A stretch of 64,000 bases of DNA from Harmonia axyridis (GCF_914767665.1 NC_059504.1:44671720-44735719); one strand, 5' to 3'. Shown: positions 21,846 through 34,466, numbered from the stretch's first letter. Translations and numbers: made by a program. The notes: generated from the letters alone by a model not told the origin.

Positions 21846-22428
21846 ACAGTTTTTCTCTATTTCAGTATCGTAATGAGTTCATTATAGTTCTTAAAACAGT
21901 GCTGTAATGAACTCATTACAGTATCGTTTTCAGTTATATTTTTCATTTTGTGGTTGTCTATACTGTCTTCCAATCTAGCAAATTTCAACAAACGTCAATA
22001 ATTGTCAATATAATATTATTTGGATATAGTGAAAGGATTTGCAACATTATTCGTAATTTCTCTTGATTCTGGTGGTGTTGAATCGATTTCGTCACACGAA
22101 TTCAATGCGTAATTATCAATTATTTCAGAATTCGAAACGTACGATTCATATTCAAATTCCGTAATCTGTCAATTTTCGTTACAGTCACACCAACTGCCAA
22201 GATACAATACAAAAGTCACTAGGATATATAATCTGAATTTTTCATTGAATTTCGACAATTATTCACAAAACTTGACTGAAATAGAGAAAATATCGTCTAA
22301 TACTCGTTGCAGAAGGCAATTTCAACACGAATGCGAAATTCAAAAACTCGCTCCTTCGTCGCTCGTTTTTGAATTTCGCATTCGTGTTGTAATAGGAGCC
22401 CATTGAGCAACTTGTTTTAGAATACTAT
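21846..22428. repeat. Hairpin-bearing repeat, copy 1
   Basis: A second copy lies at 36796-37389. The repeat starts TTTTTCTCTATTTCAG, and its inverse CTGAAATAGAGAAAATA recurs near 22274. It contains two hairpins. One is built on TAATGAGTTCATTA against TAATGAACTCATTA (about 21870-21925). The other, at 22323-22389, has 25-bp perfect arms beginning CAACACGAATGCGAAATTC around a 17-base loop. No coding capacity is apparent. The right end abuts a mariner fragment. Confidence 0.7.
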
Positions 22429-22768
22429 TACAGCATGATAATGACATAATGCTCTATATTGCGAAAGTGGTCAAGACATACTAGGAAGTCCTACCCCACC
22501 CGCCGTATTCTCCAGACGTTGTTCCTTCGGACTATCACTTGGTTCGATCAATGACACACGGCCTGGCTGACCAGCACTTCCGGTCTTATGAAGAAGTAAA
22601 AAATCTGTTCGTGGATCGCTTCGAAAGATTACCAGTTTTTTCCCGGAACGATGGGAGAAAGTAGTGGCCAGCGATGGACATTACTTTGAATCATAAATGT
22701 ATAACTTTTTTTACAATGAAGCCTCGAATTTCGGAAAAAACGGAGAAAGCAAAGTTGTACGCCTATGT
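22429..22768 (+). mobile_element. mariner copy D, 3' part only
   Basis: This is the 3' third of a + strand mariner, from TTACAGCATGATAATG through the last catalytic region (YSPDVVPSDYHLV-type codons near 22510-22560) to the transposase end near 22695. It then has the 3' untranslated region and terminal repeat GCAAAGTTGTACGCC. The N-terminal two thirds are missing, and the left end coincides with the hairpin repeat. Confidence 0.8.
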
Positions 22769-23657
22769 AATTCCCTAAGGAAATAATGAGGAGTTCTAAT
22801 AGTTTCTTCTCCTTTCCGATCACAAAAATTCTTAGATTAATATTATGATGGAAACATAATTGAATTAGATTTATCTCAAAAGCGATTGTATTTGTATTTA
22901 AATGAATAGTAGAATGAATAGAGTACCTATGTCATTAGTACTCCGCTAGAAATACATACATTTATAATGAAACGTATGTAATTTTCACCAAATGGTATAA
23001 TCCAAACAACGTAAAATCATTTTAATCACGATCTATCACATCAATAACCAAGTTTCAATCATAATTATTACTTGCATTGCACTGATATTATAAATTATTT
23101 TCAAGTAACCTGTGTATTCGTTGCCAGGCAACATAAAAAGTTCAACTATAGATTGGATCTGATATTATTCACAATTGAATTTTTGCCAATATCAACGAAT
23201 AATATCCGACTGTGAATGTTGCCACATTACCATAGATGATACACCTAAACGAATCGTCCATCTATGTATTTATATATTTCATAGTTTATATTATCAATTT
23301 ATAATCCGGAATATCTTACTAAACAGTTTTAGTGAATGGTCTGCGACTAAAAAAGAAAATATAAGTATTAAAATACGTAATGATTCGCTTCACGAGTGTT
23401 TTGAAGGTAAAAATTCATAGACCACCTACCGATGAGGTGAGTAAATTTTTTTTATGAATCAATATCAATTGGAAATGAAAAAAAAAACCTTTTCAGTTTG
23501 GAGTTGCACTTGTTCTCTTCAGTAGGCGAATAGGCTTTTTTGTTTTTTTTATGTTTTCCAACCTTGTTGTCGCTCTTGGTGGCTAGACTTCAGGCCCACA
23601 ATAAGCAGAATTAAATTAGGAATTCACAGATTCTAAAAGGAGGTGTATTGAAAAATA
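22769..23657. other. Unassigned AT-rich stretch
   Basis: No gene is supported. A frame at 23175-23420 (FCQYQRIISDCECCHITID) lacks splice support and a known motif. Confidence 0.4.
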
Positions 23658-24803
23658 TACTAACTGACAAAGAAACTGAAACACCCAGAACGGGATGTTT
23701 AAATTTCAATTTTTTTTTTGGTTAGACAAAGATAGTATAGCAAGGAGTAAATAATAGAATTGGGAGAAAAATATCGTGAAGAGTTTTTTATGTGAACAAT
23801 ATTCGTTATTTAGATATTGTAGTCGTTTTTTGCAAGTTTTTTTAAATTTTACAACGAACCAGCTGATCCAAAGTCGATGTTTAGTTGTTGTTAAAATGCC
23901 TAGAGCACGTGTACGCGGAATTTATCGCCAGCTAAGTGAATTAGAAAGAGGTCGAATTATTGGTCTTGAGGAGGTGGGATTGTCATTTCGAGAAATCGCT
24001 ACGAACCGTACGAACAGAAATCCAACTGCTGTTATGAACTGTTGTCAAGCGTGGTTTGATAATGCCCAAAATTGAAGAAGAGTAGGCACCGGACGTCAAA
24101 GGGGCACAAATGAAGTTCAAGATCGATGTCTAAGACTTATGGCCATTAGAGACCGATTTGCGACAACTCGATCTTTGGCTGATGAGTGGTTAGAAGAACA
24201 AGGCCATCCTGTAACTGTCCGAACTGTTTACCGCCGGATAAGGTCTTTTGGTTTGCAGCATTATTGACCCCATCTTGTGTTACCTTTGACGGTTGAGCAT
24301 CGCCGGCAACAATTACAGTAATGCAGAGGAAATCAACATTGAAATATGGAATGGTATCAGGTCGTCTTTTTTGATGAATCTCGATTCTTTTTGGGTGCAC
24401 ATGAGAGCCGAAGAAGGGTTAGACGACGTCGGGGAGAAAGGCGTGAACCTCAGTTTGATGTTGAGCGTCATGTAGACCGGACAGTAGGCGTTATAGTATG
24501 GGGTGCTATTGTACATGCAAGTAGGTCTCCTTTAGTATTTAATCGATGAAACATTACAGCGATGCGTTACCTTTAAGAAATAGTGGAGCCATATGTTCTC
24601 TCTCACCTTAACCGGCTCGAGAATACAATATTTCAGATAATTGCCAGAGTTAGTTTAAACTTTTTCGAAAAAAAATTGTAAATCCTTCGTTTTTTTTTCT
24701 CCAAATTTCAATCATTAACTCCTTGCTATACTGAATATGTTTTACCAAAAAAAAATGAAATTTAAACAGCTCCTGGGTGTTGTTGTTTTTTTGTCAGTTA
24801 GTA
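23658..24803 (+). mobile_element. Tc1-type DD34E element, copy 1, internally deleted
   Basis: The terminal inverted repeats are TACTAACTGACAAAGAAACTG on the left and a TTTTTGTCAGTTAGTA-type right end, flanked by TA target dinucleotides. The transposase begins at 23896 (MPRARVRGIYRQLSELERGR, a paired-like helix-turn-helix) and continues through NPTAVMNCCQAWFDNAQN before a stop at 24073. Later segments in other frames include VVFFDESRF, the first catalytic Asp. Compared with copy 2 it has lost about 200 bp around the second Asp and the Glu, so it is dead. Confidence 0.85.
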
Positions 24804-24805
24804 TA

Positions 24806-25544
24806 TATTGATTTTCAGCACCCTAGTTTCCCTTCAACAGAAAGGATATTCAATTAACACCCCCAAATTTTTCAACACAATATCAAACTTAATGTCATAC
24901 TGTATTTATCTTATCGTTCTCCGCATGATGATTTATTACACTCTGCCTTTACGACTTTCTGGATTCAATAATTCACTCAACTATCACACTACATTAATAT
25001 TAATTGTCACAACTGCCCAGTATTCAGGATCATGTCACTATCAGCATTTATTATCATAGACAGCGTTCAGTCGATTATAAACTGGTCCATTGGAGAATAG
25101 TGACATCTCCAATGATAGATGTGCAGACCCAAATGAGCCGTTGACCAATTGAGACACCTTATCAGGTCACGATTTAATTGGTTTCCTTTTTTTTTAGGTA
25201 TATTAAATGAGAAGGGAATGCTGGAGTGATGATCTTTCAGTGATTATAATAATATATTGCCTTTAACATCAACATTGATATATTCTTAGTATTTTTCGAA
25301 ATTTTGAATTGTCTTGATCTTGAACCATTTTTATTCAGAGAGAGTGTGAATGTTGCTACATAAAAGAAAATTCATTTAACATATATCCTAACAAGCTTCG
25401 TTTTTGAGATACATGGTGTTAAAGTTTGAAAAAAAAAATGGTTTTTACTTCTAATTCTAGTATTATTACATTCATTGTTTTAATTTTTAGGTATTAGTCT
25501 ATATAATGTAATGTTTCGAATTAGATAAGTGTCTTCTGCCAAAA
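24806..25544. other. Unassigned stretch between Tc1 copy 1 and a foldback MITE
   Basis: AT-rich, with no splice-flanked exon or repeat partner recognised. Confidence 0.4.
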
Positions 25545-26139
25545 TTATCCAGTGGCGTAGATATAGTGGTGTGATGTACCTTTTCCTATTGAAAATCTAC
25601 ACCACTGTCTTTTCGTCGAGGAAATTATTTCATTTCTGAAATCAACAGGGTTTTACAAAAAAAAGGTCCCTTGATTTTTTTCATAGAATACACCATTTTT
25701 GAGATAATCGAATACAAAGTAGACACTATCCACAAAAATCTAGATACAAATTAGTTTTCAAATTTTCTCATTAGTGATAAATGAAAGTACGAAATTGACG
25801 TTTTTCTGTGGCATTTACATGAACATTTCCGAAAGAACATTTATCAGAATAAAAATATTCACAAATTTTTTATGGTTTGAGTTTCTTTCAGAAATGTTAA
25901 ATTAAATGCCATCTGAAAAGGTTATAATTCACAACGTCAATTTTTGAACTTTCATTTATCACTGATGGGAAAATTTGAAAGATATGCTTTGTAATCGTCT
26001 ATCTCGAAAATTCTATGAATATAATTCACCTTTTTTACTGAAACTCTGTTGATTTAAAAAATGTAACATTTTTTCGAAGATAGACAGTGAAGTAGATTTT
26101 AATTTTTCATCGTACCTTTATATCTACGCCACTGGATAA
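25545..26139. mobile_element. Foldback MITE with TTATCCAGTGGCGTAG ends
   Basis: The left end TTATCCAGTGGCGTAGATATA is mirrored by TATATCTACGCCACTGGATAA at the right end. Inner segments also pair (AACGTTTTTCTGTGGCATTTA-type sequence near 25797 against its inverse near 25915). It is about 595 bp and non-coding. The CAGTGGCGTA core matches the hAT element at 20130, but I do not see a clean 8-bp direct repeat at the flanks. Confidence 0.7.
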
Positions 26140-27599
26140 GTTTGAGCGGCGACATTTACCGAATTCGAAACATTAAAATATCTAAAAGATAATCTGAGAG
26201 AAAATCTCACCTCGATAACTCAAATCGAAGCATCAATTCAATTTCTGAAAGATTGTCAACTGTATAATCAAATTTGATTGTTATCATTTTAGTTCAATGT
26301 TTCCTTTTTTGTGAATTTTTTATGTACTGTATTATTTGTTATACCTAGAGGATAAGTACATTGTACATTGTGTCAATGGCCTAGCTGCTGAGACACGTTA
26401 ATTTAAATAAAAAAAATATATATCTAGACTTCAATACCTGTAAATTGAAAAAATGAATGTAATAATACTCGAGTTATAAGTAAAAACTAATTTTTAAAAT
26501 TCAATGAATTATAGAAAGTTGGAATTTTGAAATAGTTATTCGAAGTACTGCATAATTCAAGTGCCCTTTTAGCTCCATCCATTTTTTGTGCATCAATTAA
26601 GCACAGAAAATTTAAATTTGATTCAATTTTGATTAGAATATCAACTGAAGAAAATTTATATTTAACAAAAATGAAAATGAAACTTGAAACATTTCAAAAG
26701 AATATTATGTTGGATTGTGATTTTCTTATAAAGACAAAATTATAATAATGATAATGGTCAATATAATATTGCGTTATTGAATGATTCTAATGGAATTAAA
26801 TACATTAAATATCTTAAAGATGAACCGATACAGCGCCTTCGCCATTCTGTAATGAATGGTGTGTAATTCAAGGTTTTCTTATGAGACTGAAGCCCAAACG
26901 ACGTTTCACAGCTACTGTTTTACAGTTTTTGTTTCGATATCTTATTTTCTTCTATATTCATTTGCTTTCATTGCATTCTGATCATCACTCATTTAAATTC
27001 ATATACTGTCCACTTCGCGGTTCGAATATTCGAGGTTTTCGTCACGCAAATGATGCGCTAGTTATCCCTCTCATTTGACAAAAGGCAAAAAAAGTTTGAG
27101 GAGACCAGTTCAACACTGAATAAATCAAAACCCGTGCGCTCAAGGTTATTGAAAGCGGAAAACGACTTCTGTTCGTGATGATCCCGACCTCTCTTCCTCT
27201 TAATTCGGAAGAGAAGCAAGTGCTGTCGTTGCATGTATCAAATTAGTTGTCCAGTGGGACAGAAAACCTTCGAGCTAGAAAAAAATGAATGGCACATTTT
27301 CGGCCTCAATTTTCAAGAGAATTATTTTGGTGAGAACCGCATCCTTATAAATTCAATTGTTTTCAAGCTATAAGAGAAAATTAGAAAAAGGTGTGAAATT
27401 GAAAGTTCTCATAACATCTTCAATACTGAGGCTATAAACATGGAACAAAAACTTTCTTCAGATAGAGCTGACTTATGTAATAATTTTATTCTCATTGCGT
27501 AATTAGTTTTGAAGTTCTAATACAAACTTGTTTTTTTTTTAATAAGAACCATAAAAATCTCTATAATAGAATTTTCTCCATATGAAAAAAAAGTTCCGA
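26140..27599. other. AT-rich intergenic stretch
   Basis: No supported gene. A 65-codon frame at 26881-27078 and GC-richer sequence at about 27120-27290 have no recognised motif or splice boundaries. Confidence 0.4.
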
Positions 27600-27940
27600 G
27601 AGATTCTGGGATGCCCGCACTAGAGAACGAATTTGGGACTACCTATATGCATTTTGCACGAATATCGAAGGCTGTACTCCTATAAAATTCAGTTGGTGCA
27701 AGAATTGAAACCCCAAGATACCATTCTTACATTTCTTTACATCTTGTTTTCGGGTAAAGCTCATTTTTATTTTGATGACCACGTAAATAAGCAGAATTAC
27801 TGCCATTGGTTGCGCTACTGGAGTGTATTCAATCCGAAGTGTAAGCATCAGATACCCCTTCAACTGCCAATGGTGATCTTAGGGGCTGCAATGTCAACGC
27901 AAAGATTTTTCGGTTCTAATTCTTTTGATCTGTGAATTCG
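27600..27940 (+). mobile_element. DD41D-related transposase fragment
   Basis: The + strand encodes YKIQLVQELKPQD, then LFSGKAHFYFDDHVNKQNYC. This is the linker plus first catalytic Asp region of the DUF4817/DDE-type Tc1/mariner transposases, here with internal loss. Only about 100 codons remain. It contains the linker region that the three deletion derivatives lack. Confidence 0.65.
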
Positions 27941-28299
27941 GAGCGTTATATGAAGATATTAGAATAGTTTTTGTTGCCTGAACTGTAGAACTTTTCTGAA
28001 TATAATAGAAAAACATGGTTTCACCAGTAACTTCACACACGTGCAATGCGTCTCCCAGGAAAATTAATCTCTATCAGAGGTAAAACCAACTTTCCTGGCA
28101 CACTTGAAGTTACCGCCATGAAATGGGAGCCATAACAGGGCATACTTGCCAAATTTTTGTGTTAGATTGATTGGATATCCTGGATGCGAGGGAAGACATT
28201 TGAACAACATTATTTTCGAGTAATAAACTCCAAAATAGCGTATTTTCTTAAGTAATATCATAAGGGCATGTAATTTTTTATGAAAAAATCGAAAAATCC

Positions 28300-28680
28300 A
28301 CATCCAAGCATAAGTGAGGATTGCTGGTTGCACCTGCACAAATTTTTTTCGTTAAGAAAATAATGCTTAGCAGCGTGTTTTATTGATTTTTCCACAGAAA
28401 AATTGAATGCCTGATATTTGACAAAACTATTTCATGAAACCATAATTACTTGTTATCGAAGGTATTATAACTGTTGATGGTAACAGCGATCATGTTTTGC
28501 CATAGATAGGTAGACTCGAAAAAACTGCAGACAGGAGCTGTCATTCAGTTTTTACATCTAGACACCATTTATAATTCAAATTTGAGGGTTTGCAATTAGT
28601 GGAAATAAAGACGAGGGAAATATTCAAGATTAATCAACATTTTGTCGATGAGTGGCTTTTTTCAATCGACACTTTTTATA
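28300..28680. repeat. Second copy of the 18800-19700 repeat
   Basis: Shares ordered sequence blocks with 18800-19700 (see that entry). It follows the DD41D-related fragment at 27600. Confidence 0.55.
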
Positions 28681-29253
28681 TAAACTAATTTTGCGAAGGG
28701 TACAAATTTTACGATTGTCATTTCTACAGTACATACTTTTGAACTCAATCTGATAAAGCTAATATTCTCCTTCGTAAGCTGAATAATAAATGTGGTTTAG
28801 AATCTCGAATGGTGAAAAAGAAAAAAGAGCAAGCAGCAAGCATAAAAAGTATCCATTTATTATCGAGTTTATCTGTTCCGAAGTGCGCTGGTATTAGTTC
28901 CAACTCTGCAGATAAAATTTGGCGTCTACGGTTTCTCTTCCGGAGTCAAACTTCGAAGACTTTTTTTTGCGGAATTGGGTCAGTCTACTCACAACTTGCC
29001 TTAAATGTAATATGTTGAATCTTCAAAACTTCTTAACTGATAATTCTTCCACTTGAACTCATTACTGCTGTTTCGATTTACAATTCGGAGGTTTCACTCT
29101 GAACTTCGTTGTTTTTAAGTGTTTCACATTTCTTGCAAGATTGACTAATTCATTATTCTGACTAAAAATACTTCAAATCCGCAATGTGACTTATTATTTC
29201 CTATTTCATCAAAGAATATACAAAATCCTCACTGACGTGGAGTCGTGAAGCTT
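28681..29253. other. Unassigned stretch
   Basis: No supported feature. A 69-codon frame at 28809-29018 (lysine-rich start) has no known domain. Confidence 0.35.
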
Positions 29254-29364
29254 TTGAGCGCTCGTCATTCTTGCGTCAATTGCGCCTTTGGAGACCATAA
29301 AACGGTACAAAGATAAACGTGGTCTCCAAAGGTGCAATTGGCGCATGAAGGAACGAACGCTCAG
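29254..29364. repeat. Small hairpin element
   Basis: GAGCGCTCGTCATTCTTGCG and CAATTGCGCCTTTGGAGACC are mirrored by GGTCTCCAAAGGTGCAATTG and a CGAACGCTC end, giving arms of about 45 bp and a short loop around 29300-29315. One arm occurs alone near 5449-5500. Confidence 0.7.
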
Positions 29365-29460
29365 AATCTTATGAATTCGCTTCAGTTACTCCCCCTTTTT
29401 TTTTGATATTTCGCTTAATTTTTTTGGTTCAGATGACGGGATAGAGGAGAAATCTTGCAT

Positions 29461-29654
29461 AAATCTGGAAATTGTTATTTTATTTCGACTTGCAATATCT
29501 TGACTTCAATATTCGCTTGTTTGAATTTTTTACAGTTCTGATGACGCTACCAAGATTCAGATTATTTTGGAATAACAATCGAGTTGAGATTAAGCTTGTA
29601 TATCAGATATCCACGCAAAATTTCAACCCTATCGGATATATAGTCTCGTAAATA
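29461..29654. repeat. Dispersed repeat fragment with GCAAAAT...ATC block
   Basis: A TTACAGTTCTGA block followed by an ACGCAAAATTTCAACCCTATC block recurs in diverged form near 42955-43020, 43420-43630 and 55125-55215. The DD41D copy 1 inserted at its end. Mariner copies E and F also lie beside copies of it. The element type is unknown. Confidence 0.5.
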
Positions 29655-30591
29655 ACGGGTGTTTTTTTCGAGGTCTATAATTTTAAATTGGCATAACTGT
29701 TCAAGATGGCGACAGATTTAACAGCTGTCGAGTGATTTATTCTCAGTTTGGTTTGGCAATTCATCATGAATAGACTCACGCCTGAACAACGCTTGCAAAA
29801 AGTGCAATTTCATTTCGAAAAATGGTTCTGTGCGGAATACGTATCGCGCACTACGTCCATTTTATTTCGTTTAGCGATGAAGCGCACTTCTGGTTGAATG
29901 GCTACTTCAACAAACAAAACTGCCGCATTTGGAGTCAAGCTAATCCTCAAGTGTATGTCGAAACACCGTTACATCCAGAAAAACTGACTGTTTGGTGAGC
30001 TTTATGGGCTGGGGGAATCATTGGTCCGTACTTCTTCAAAAACGATGATGGCCAGAACGTTACAGTCAATAGTGATCAGTATAGAGCCATGATTACTAAC
30101 TTTTTCAATCCTGAATTGAACAACCATAATGTCCAGGAGCTGTGGTTCCAACAAGACGGCGCAACATGTCACACAGCTCGTGCAATCTATTTATTGAAAG
30201 ACACGTTTGGTGACCGCCTAATTTCACGTTTTGGACCTGTGCATTGGCCTCCATGATCTTGTAATTTAACACCGCTAGACTACTTTCTGTGGGGCTATGT
30301 GAAGTCATTGGTCAATGCGGATAAGCCACAAACCCTTGACCATTTGGAAGACAACATTCGCCGTGTTATTGCCGATATACGGCCACAAATGATGGAAAAA
30401 GTAATCGAAAATTGAACGTCCAGATTGGACTACATCCGAGCCAGCCGTGGCTGTCATATGCCAGAAATCATATTTAAAATGTAATGCCACAAAATTATCT
30501 TGCTGATAAATAAAATTCATGTCAATGGAATAATCCATCCTCGTTTTATTGCAATTTAAAGTTCTATGGCTCTAAAAAAAACACCTCTACA
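29655..30591 (+). mobile_element. DD41D (rosa-like) deletion derivative, copy 1
   Basis: Ends resemble ACGGGTGTTTTTTTCGAGGT and its inverse near 30570-30590. The transposase begins at 29766 (MNRLTPEQRLQKVQFHFE) and then jumps directly to the catalytic core (FSDEAHFWLNGYFNKQNC). So the DNA-binding region after the first helix-turn-helix and the linker are missing. The second Asp lies in FQQDGATCH. The last Asp lies in CNLTPLDYFLWGY, 41 residues later by my count. Stops and a frameshift break it. Confidence 0.85.
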
Positions 30592-30731
30592 TAACCAACG
30601 CTGTTTTTTCAACTATTGTTCAGGTTGCAAGTGCCAGTACCTTCCTGGATTCATAGTTCGATAATGGGGACAAATAAACCAATTTGTTTGTACCTGTCAA
30701 GTTATTTCACTGAAAAATATTGTGATTGAGA

Positions 30732-30947
30732 TTATTTACACCTCCACTCGAATAAAACTGGTCGCCTGTATTCAAAATATGCCACTAGATAAACTAGGAC
30801 GAAAACACCAAAAAAAGTCTTGGCAATGGCAAGGACGATTTTCCGTTTCCTGATATCCCCGCACCGAGAAAACCTTTTTACGCCAAATCGAAACTCGGCA
30901 GAGCTCGGGCACGTTCGGCCGCGATCGGCCCACTGCAGTGACGACAT
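30732..30947 (-). CDS. Candidate first exon of a membrane protein
   Basis: This minus-strand frame of 71 codons lies in a CpG-rich island (about 30780-31150) that stands out from the AT-rich surroundings. The product starts MSSLQWADRGRT and has a basic stretch RKRK. A hydrophobic run follows (IVLAIAKTFFGVFVLVYLVAYF, residues about 37-58), then EYRRPVLFEW. That is the layout of a type II membrane anchor: short cytoplasmic tail, basic cluster, single helix. A possible donor GAG/GTGTAA lies just before the frame's stop, so this may be the first exon of a longer Golgi- or membrane-type protein read toward lower coordinates. No further exon was found. An open + strand frame overlaps it, so the strand is not proven. 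Confidence 0.45.
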   Translation of the reverse strand: MSSLQWADRGRTCPSSAEFRFGVKRFSRCGDIRKRKIVLAIAKTFFGVFVLVYLVAYFEYRRPVLFEWRCK

Positions 30948-31150
30948 CCATATCCAGAGTTACCCCAGAAATTCCGCAAAGAAAATTCGTAAATCGGCAA
31001 AATGCGGTGATTTTAGTGGAAAATTGGTTACAGTGCTAACCGACCGTTGTTTTAAACCCTAGAACGATCGCTGAGTGTGTTTTGTCAAGTCTCGAATCGC
31101 CTCAAACCTCCCGATCTTAGATAACGTGATATTTTAAGGTTAAATTGTTA
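30948..31150 (-). promoter_or_regulatory. CpG-rich island, possible promoter and 5' UTR
   Basis: CG dinucleotides are frequent here (for example TTCGGCCGCGATCGGCC just inside the exon, then AACCGACCG and GAACGATCGC), unlike the rest of the window. Its position upstream of the candidate minus-strand exon fits a promoter with a first-exon leader. No TATA box or initiator was established. Confidence 0.4.
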
Positions 31151-32020
31151 CTCGTTCGTAAATCTAGCCCGTATTTTATTGACTTCGATTAAGGTACAGG
31201 ATCAGATGGATGTAATTTCGCAAGTTTGTCGGTTATTTGTCGATAATTAACGTTTGATTAAAGTGACTATGTCAATTGGAAGGATGAGTATGAGAATTTG
31301 TCGTATGTGTTTTTTTTGGATTCAGATTTAGCCTCTTTCGAGAGATTGTTGTTGGATTCTGTTATGTAGATGAAGATTTAGTTCAGTTCTTAATGTTCAA
31401 AACCAGTTGAATATCAGATTTAGTTTGCTTGAATCATGCCAAAAAAAAAATTACCATAGTATAGTGTGTATTAATCATCGCTAGATGTCTTAGACCTCAT
31501 ATAATAGGAATAAATAGAAAAAATAATCGGCATATAGAAGTTATTCGATCCAGTGACCCTAATTTGCTGCTCATAGATATAGAGCTATTCTAATAGCAGT
31601 AGCAAATATCGAGATGCTTTTGACTGGCGCATACGCCAATTTGCAACATGCTGAACATATTATCGTGTCATCCCAAAAACATTCATATCTGCAGTTTTAT
31701 CAAACATGAATAATTTCATATGTCTTCCAGCTCTGCTTACAAGGGTATGTTCGAAAATTATTCAGCTGAGAATCATTTAAGCAGTGAATTGCTTAGGGAA
31801 AATAGTTTGCTTCATGAATTTCTGTGTAGGTTTTTAAAAATTCAGAGAAGCGCACAAATCGTAGAGCTCAATTCAATTGTGTGTCATTATTGAGAAAATC
31901 GACTAAGTTGTTTTAAATGTAATACGGAAGAGTGCATACATATTGCCTTTCTACAAAAAATATTTCATGTCAATATTTTATGTTTTATGTTACTTATTTA
32001 TATTTTACATTATTATTTCA
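31151..32020. other. Unassigned AT-rich stretch
   Basis: No exon or repeat partner recognised. Confidence 0.4.
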
Positions 32021-32965
32021 CAGGGTGTTTCATCATTTATTTTAGTTAAACGAAGAAATTTCAAATCTTTTTGACATAGTATCACTATGCTTTATCAGCA
32101 TACATTTTCAGATTATTTGAAATTTCACAGGGTGTACCAAAAAAGTGTGAATGACAACAACAAAAATATGTTCTTTTTCTTATGAAACACTGTTTTTTAT
32201 CAAATTTTAAGATTGCATAAAATAAAGATTCATATGTTTAAATCTTACCGTTATTGAGAAAGGTATTTCGATTTTCATAAATTGAATACATAATAACTTC
32301 GAATTGAATAAATTTATTTCAATGAGAATTAGGAAGTGAATAAAAGAAGATCAGAGGTAAGTAGATACTGACTTTTTGAGAACTTTACTGGTTGTTCAAA
32401 ATGAGATATTCATTGATGACTCATTGAAATGTTAATTTCGGGCTGATTTCAAATGGCTTACCCTGTATTTAATTTTTTATAAGGTGATAGGTAACAAATT
32501 TCTTTATCTTCGAAAAATGCTCTACCAAATAAGGATAGTGTGCCATTTGGAATAAGTGAATATGTCATAAATGAATGATATCAATGATTATCAAAAAGTC
32601 AGTAATTACATCCGTTCTTCTTTTATTCACTTTTAAAATCTCAATCAAATGAATTGATTCATTTTGAAGTTATTAGGCTAAAATTTTATAAAATGTCGAA
32701 ATATCTCAAAAACAGTAAGTTTTGAGCATATGAAACAATTGGGTTTATGTATTACATGCAATCTGAAAATTCAACAAAACCCAGGATGTTCCATGAGGAG
32801 AAAGAAATATTTGATCATTTACACATTTATGCTACGCTAATGTTTTTCAAAACAATTTGAGAATGTAGCTCATATGCAGCGTTATGATATTATGAAAAAA
32901 AATCCAAAATTTCAGAGTTTAATCGTAATAGAGTGTCGCGTCAATGGTGGAACACCCTGTATATT
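32021..32965. repeat. Cluster of ACAGGGTG-ended repeat fragments
   Basis: CACAGGGTGTTTCATC near 32023, ACAGGGTGTACC near 32130 and the inverted end AACACCCTGTATA near 32950 suggest two abutting small elements. Their internal sequence is AT-rich and non-coding, and arms were not fully resolved. Confidence 0.45.
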
Positions 32966-33000
32966 GAACTTTGCATAAATTAACGTTTTCGTAATATAAA

Positions 33001-34466
33001 TACAGGGTGATTCACCGGGATGACCTATTAGACGTTTAAAGAAAACTAATCAAAATTTTGAGCTGAAAATTTGTATATTGGGGTTTTAAATAATGATTTT
33101 CAGAACTCTACAACTTTCGGTTATAACGGAAACAGACTATTGCTTCCTTACTTCAAATGGCACACCCAGTATATTTTTGCATCATGAGATTGCTTTTTTG
33201 ATGAAAATTTCGGCAATATTCCATACCTTGGGTAACAACTCAACGGTTTATGAGTTAATGGGATTCTAACAAAAAAAATTGTAGCGATGAGGACTAACAT
33301 TTTTTCGAATTTTTCGGCAGAAAAAACTTTTTTCGAGAAAATTTTTTTCTTTTTCGATTCTGCAAATACATAGTATTATGAAACTGTTTGCGGTTTGGAC
33401 CAAAAATGTACAGGGTGTTCCTAAGAAGATCATAAACCTGGACAACTCAAATTCATCAAACTTAAGATTTTCAAATAAGAATTTATATTTTTTATTATTT
33501 CAGTCGATTCTACGTACAAAAATAGTGGGGGTTACTTAAGCAAATCCTATACCTAAAATGAATACATCATGAGTTATCGAGGAAAAACTTCAAATGAGTA
33601 AAAACCGCAATTTGTAACTGTGTGGAGTGATCTGTGACTTCCGGAAAACACAGAAAGAAACTAAAATTCGATGTTTGGATAATTAAATTCTTCATGTCAT
33701 GAATTTTAATTAATTTTTCGTTGGGATTTTTGAGAAATCTATAAACCAATACAATTTTCTCACGAAGATTTCATTACAATTCTTGAAATGTCAAATTCAT
33801 TTATTGAAACATAAAATTTTCTGTGTTTTCTGGAAGTCACAGACTACTCCACACAGTTAGGAATTGCGGTTTTTCCCATATAAAGTTTTTCCTCGATAAC
33901 TCTCAAAGTATTGATTTTAGGTACGTAAATTTGACTGAAATAATACAAAATATAGGTTTTCATTTGAAAATCTTGAGATGAATTTGAGTTATCCAAGTTC
34001 ATGATCTTCTTATGAACACCTTGTACATTTTTGCCCCAAATCGCAAACAGTCTTATGATACTATGTATTTGCAGAATTGAGAAAGAAATATTTTTTTCCC
34101 AAAAAAGCTTTTTCTGCCGAAATATTAAAAAGAATGTGAGTCCTCATCGCCACCATTTTTTTCGTAAGAATCCCATTAACTCATCAACCGTCGAATTTTA
34201 ACCAAAGGTATGGCATATTGCCGAAATTTTCGTCAAAAGAGCTATTTAATGATGTAATAATATACTGGGTGTGCCATTTGAAATAAGGAAGTAGTAGTCT
34301 GTTTCCTGTATAACCAGAAGCTGTAATGATCTGGAAATATTTTAGGAAGAAAGATCATTGTCTAAAGCCCCAATATGCAAATTTTCAGCTCAAAATTATG
34401 ATTATTGATGATAAGATAAGTTCTCAATAAACGTCTAATATGCCATCCCGTTGAATCACCCTGTAT
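33001..34466. mobile_element. Long foldback element, family 1, copy 2
   Basis: The left end TACAGGGTGATTCACCGGGA is mirrored by CCCGTTGAATCACCCTGTA. Long arms pair, for example GGCACACCCAGTATA near 33160 against TATACTGGGTGTGCC near 34261. The sequence matches the element at 5547-6814 throughout. I see no transposase. It is slightly longer than copy 1. Confidence 0.8.

Noticed and set aside
28064..28339. 91-codon minus frame as a gene
   Set aside because: No domain, splice signals or conservation argument; it overlaps a dispersed repeat beside transposon debris.
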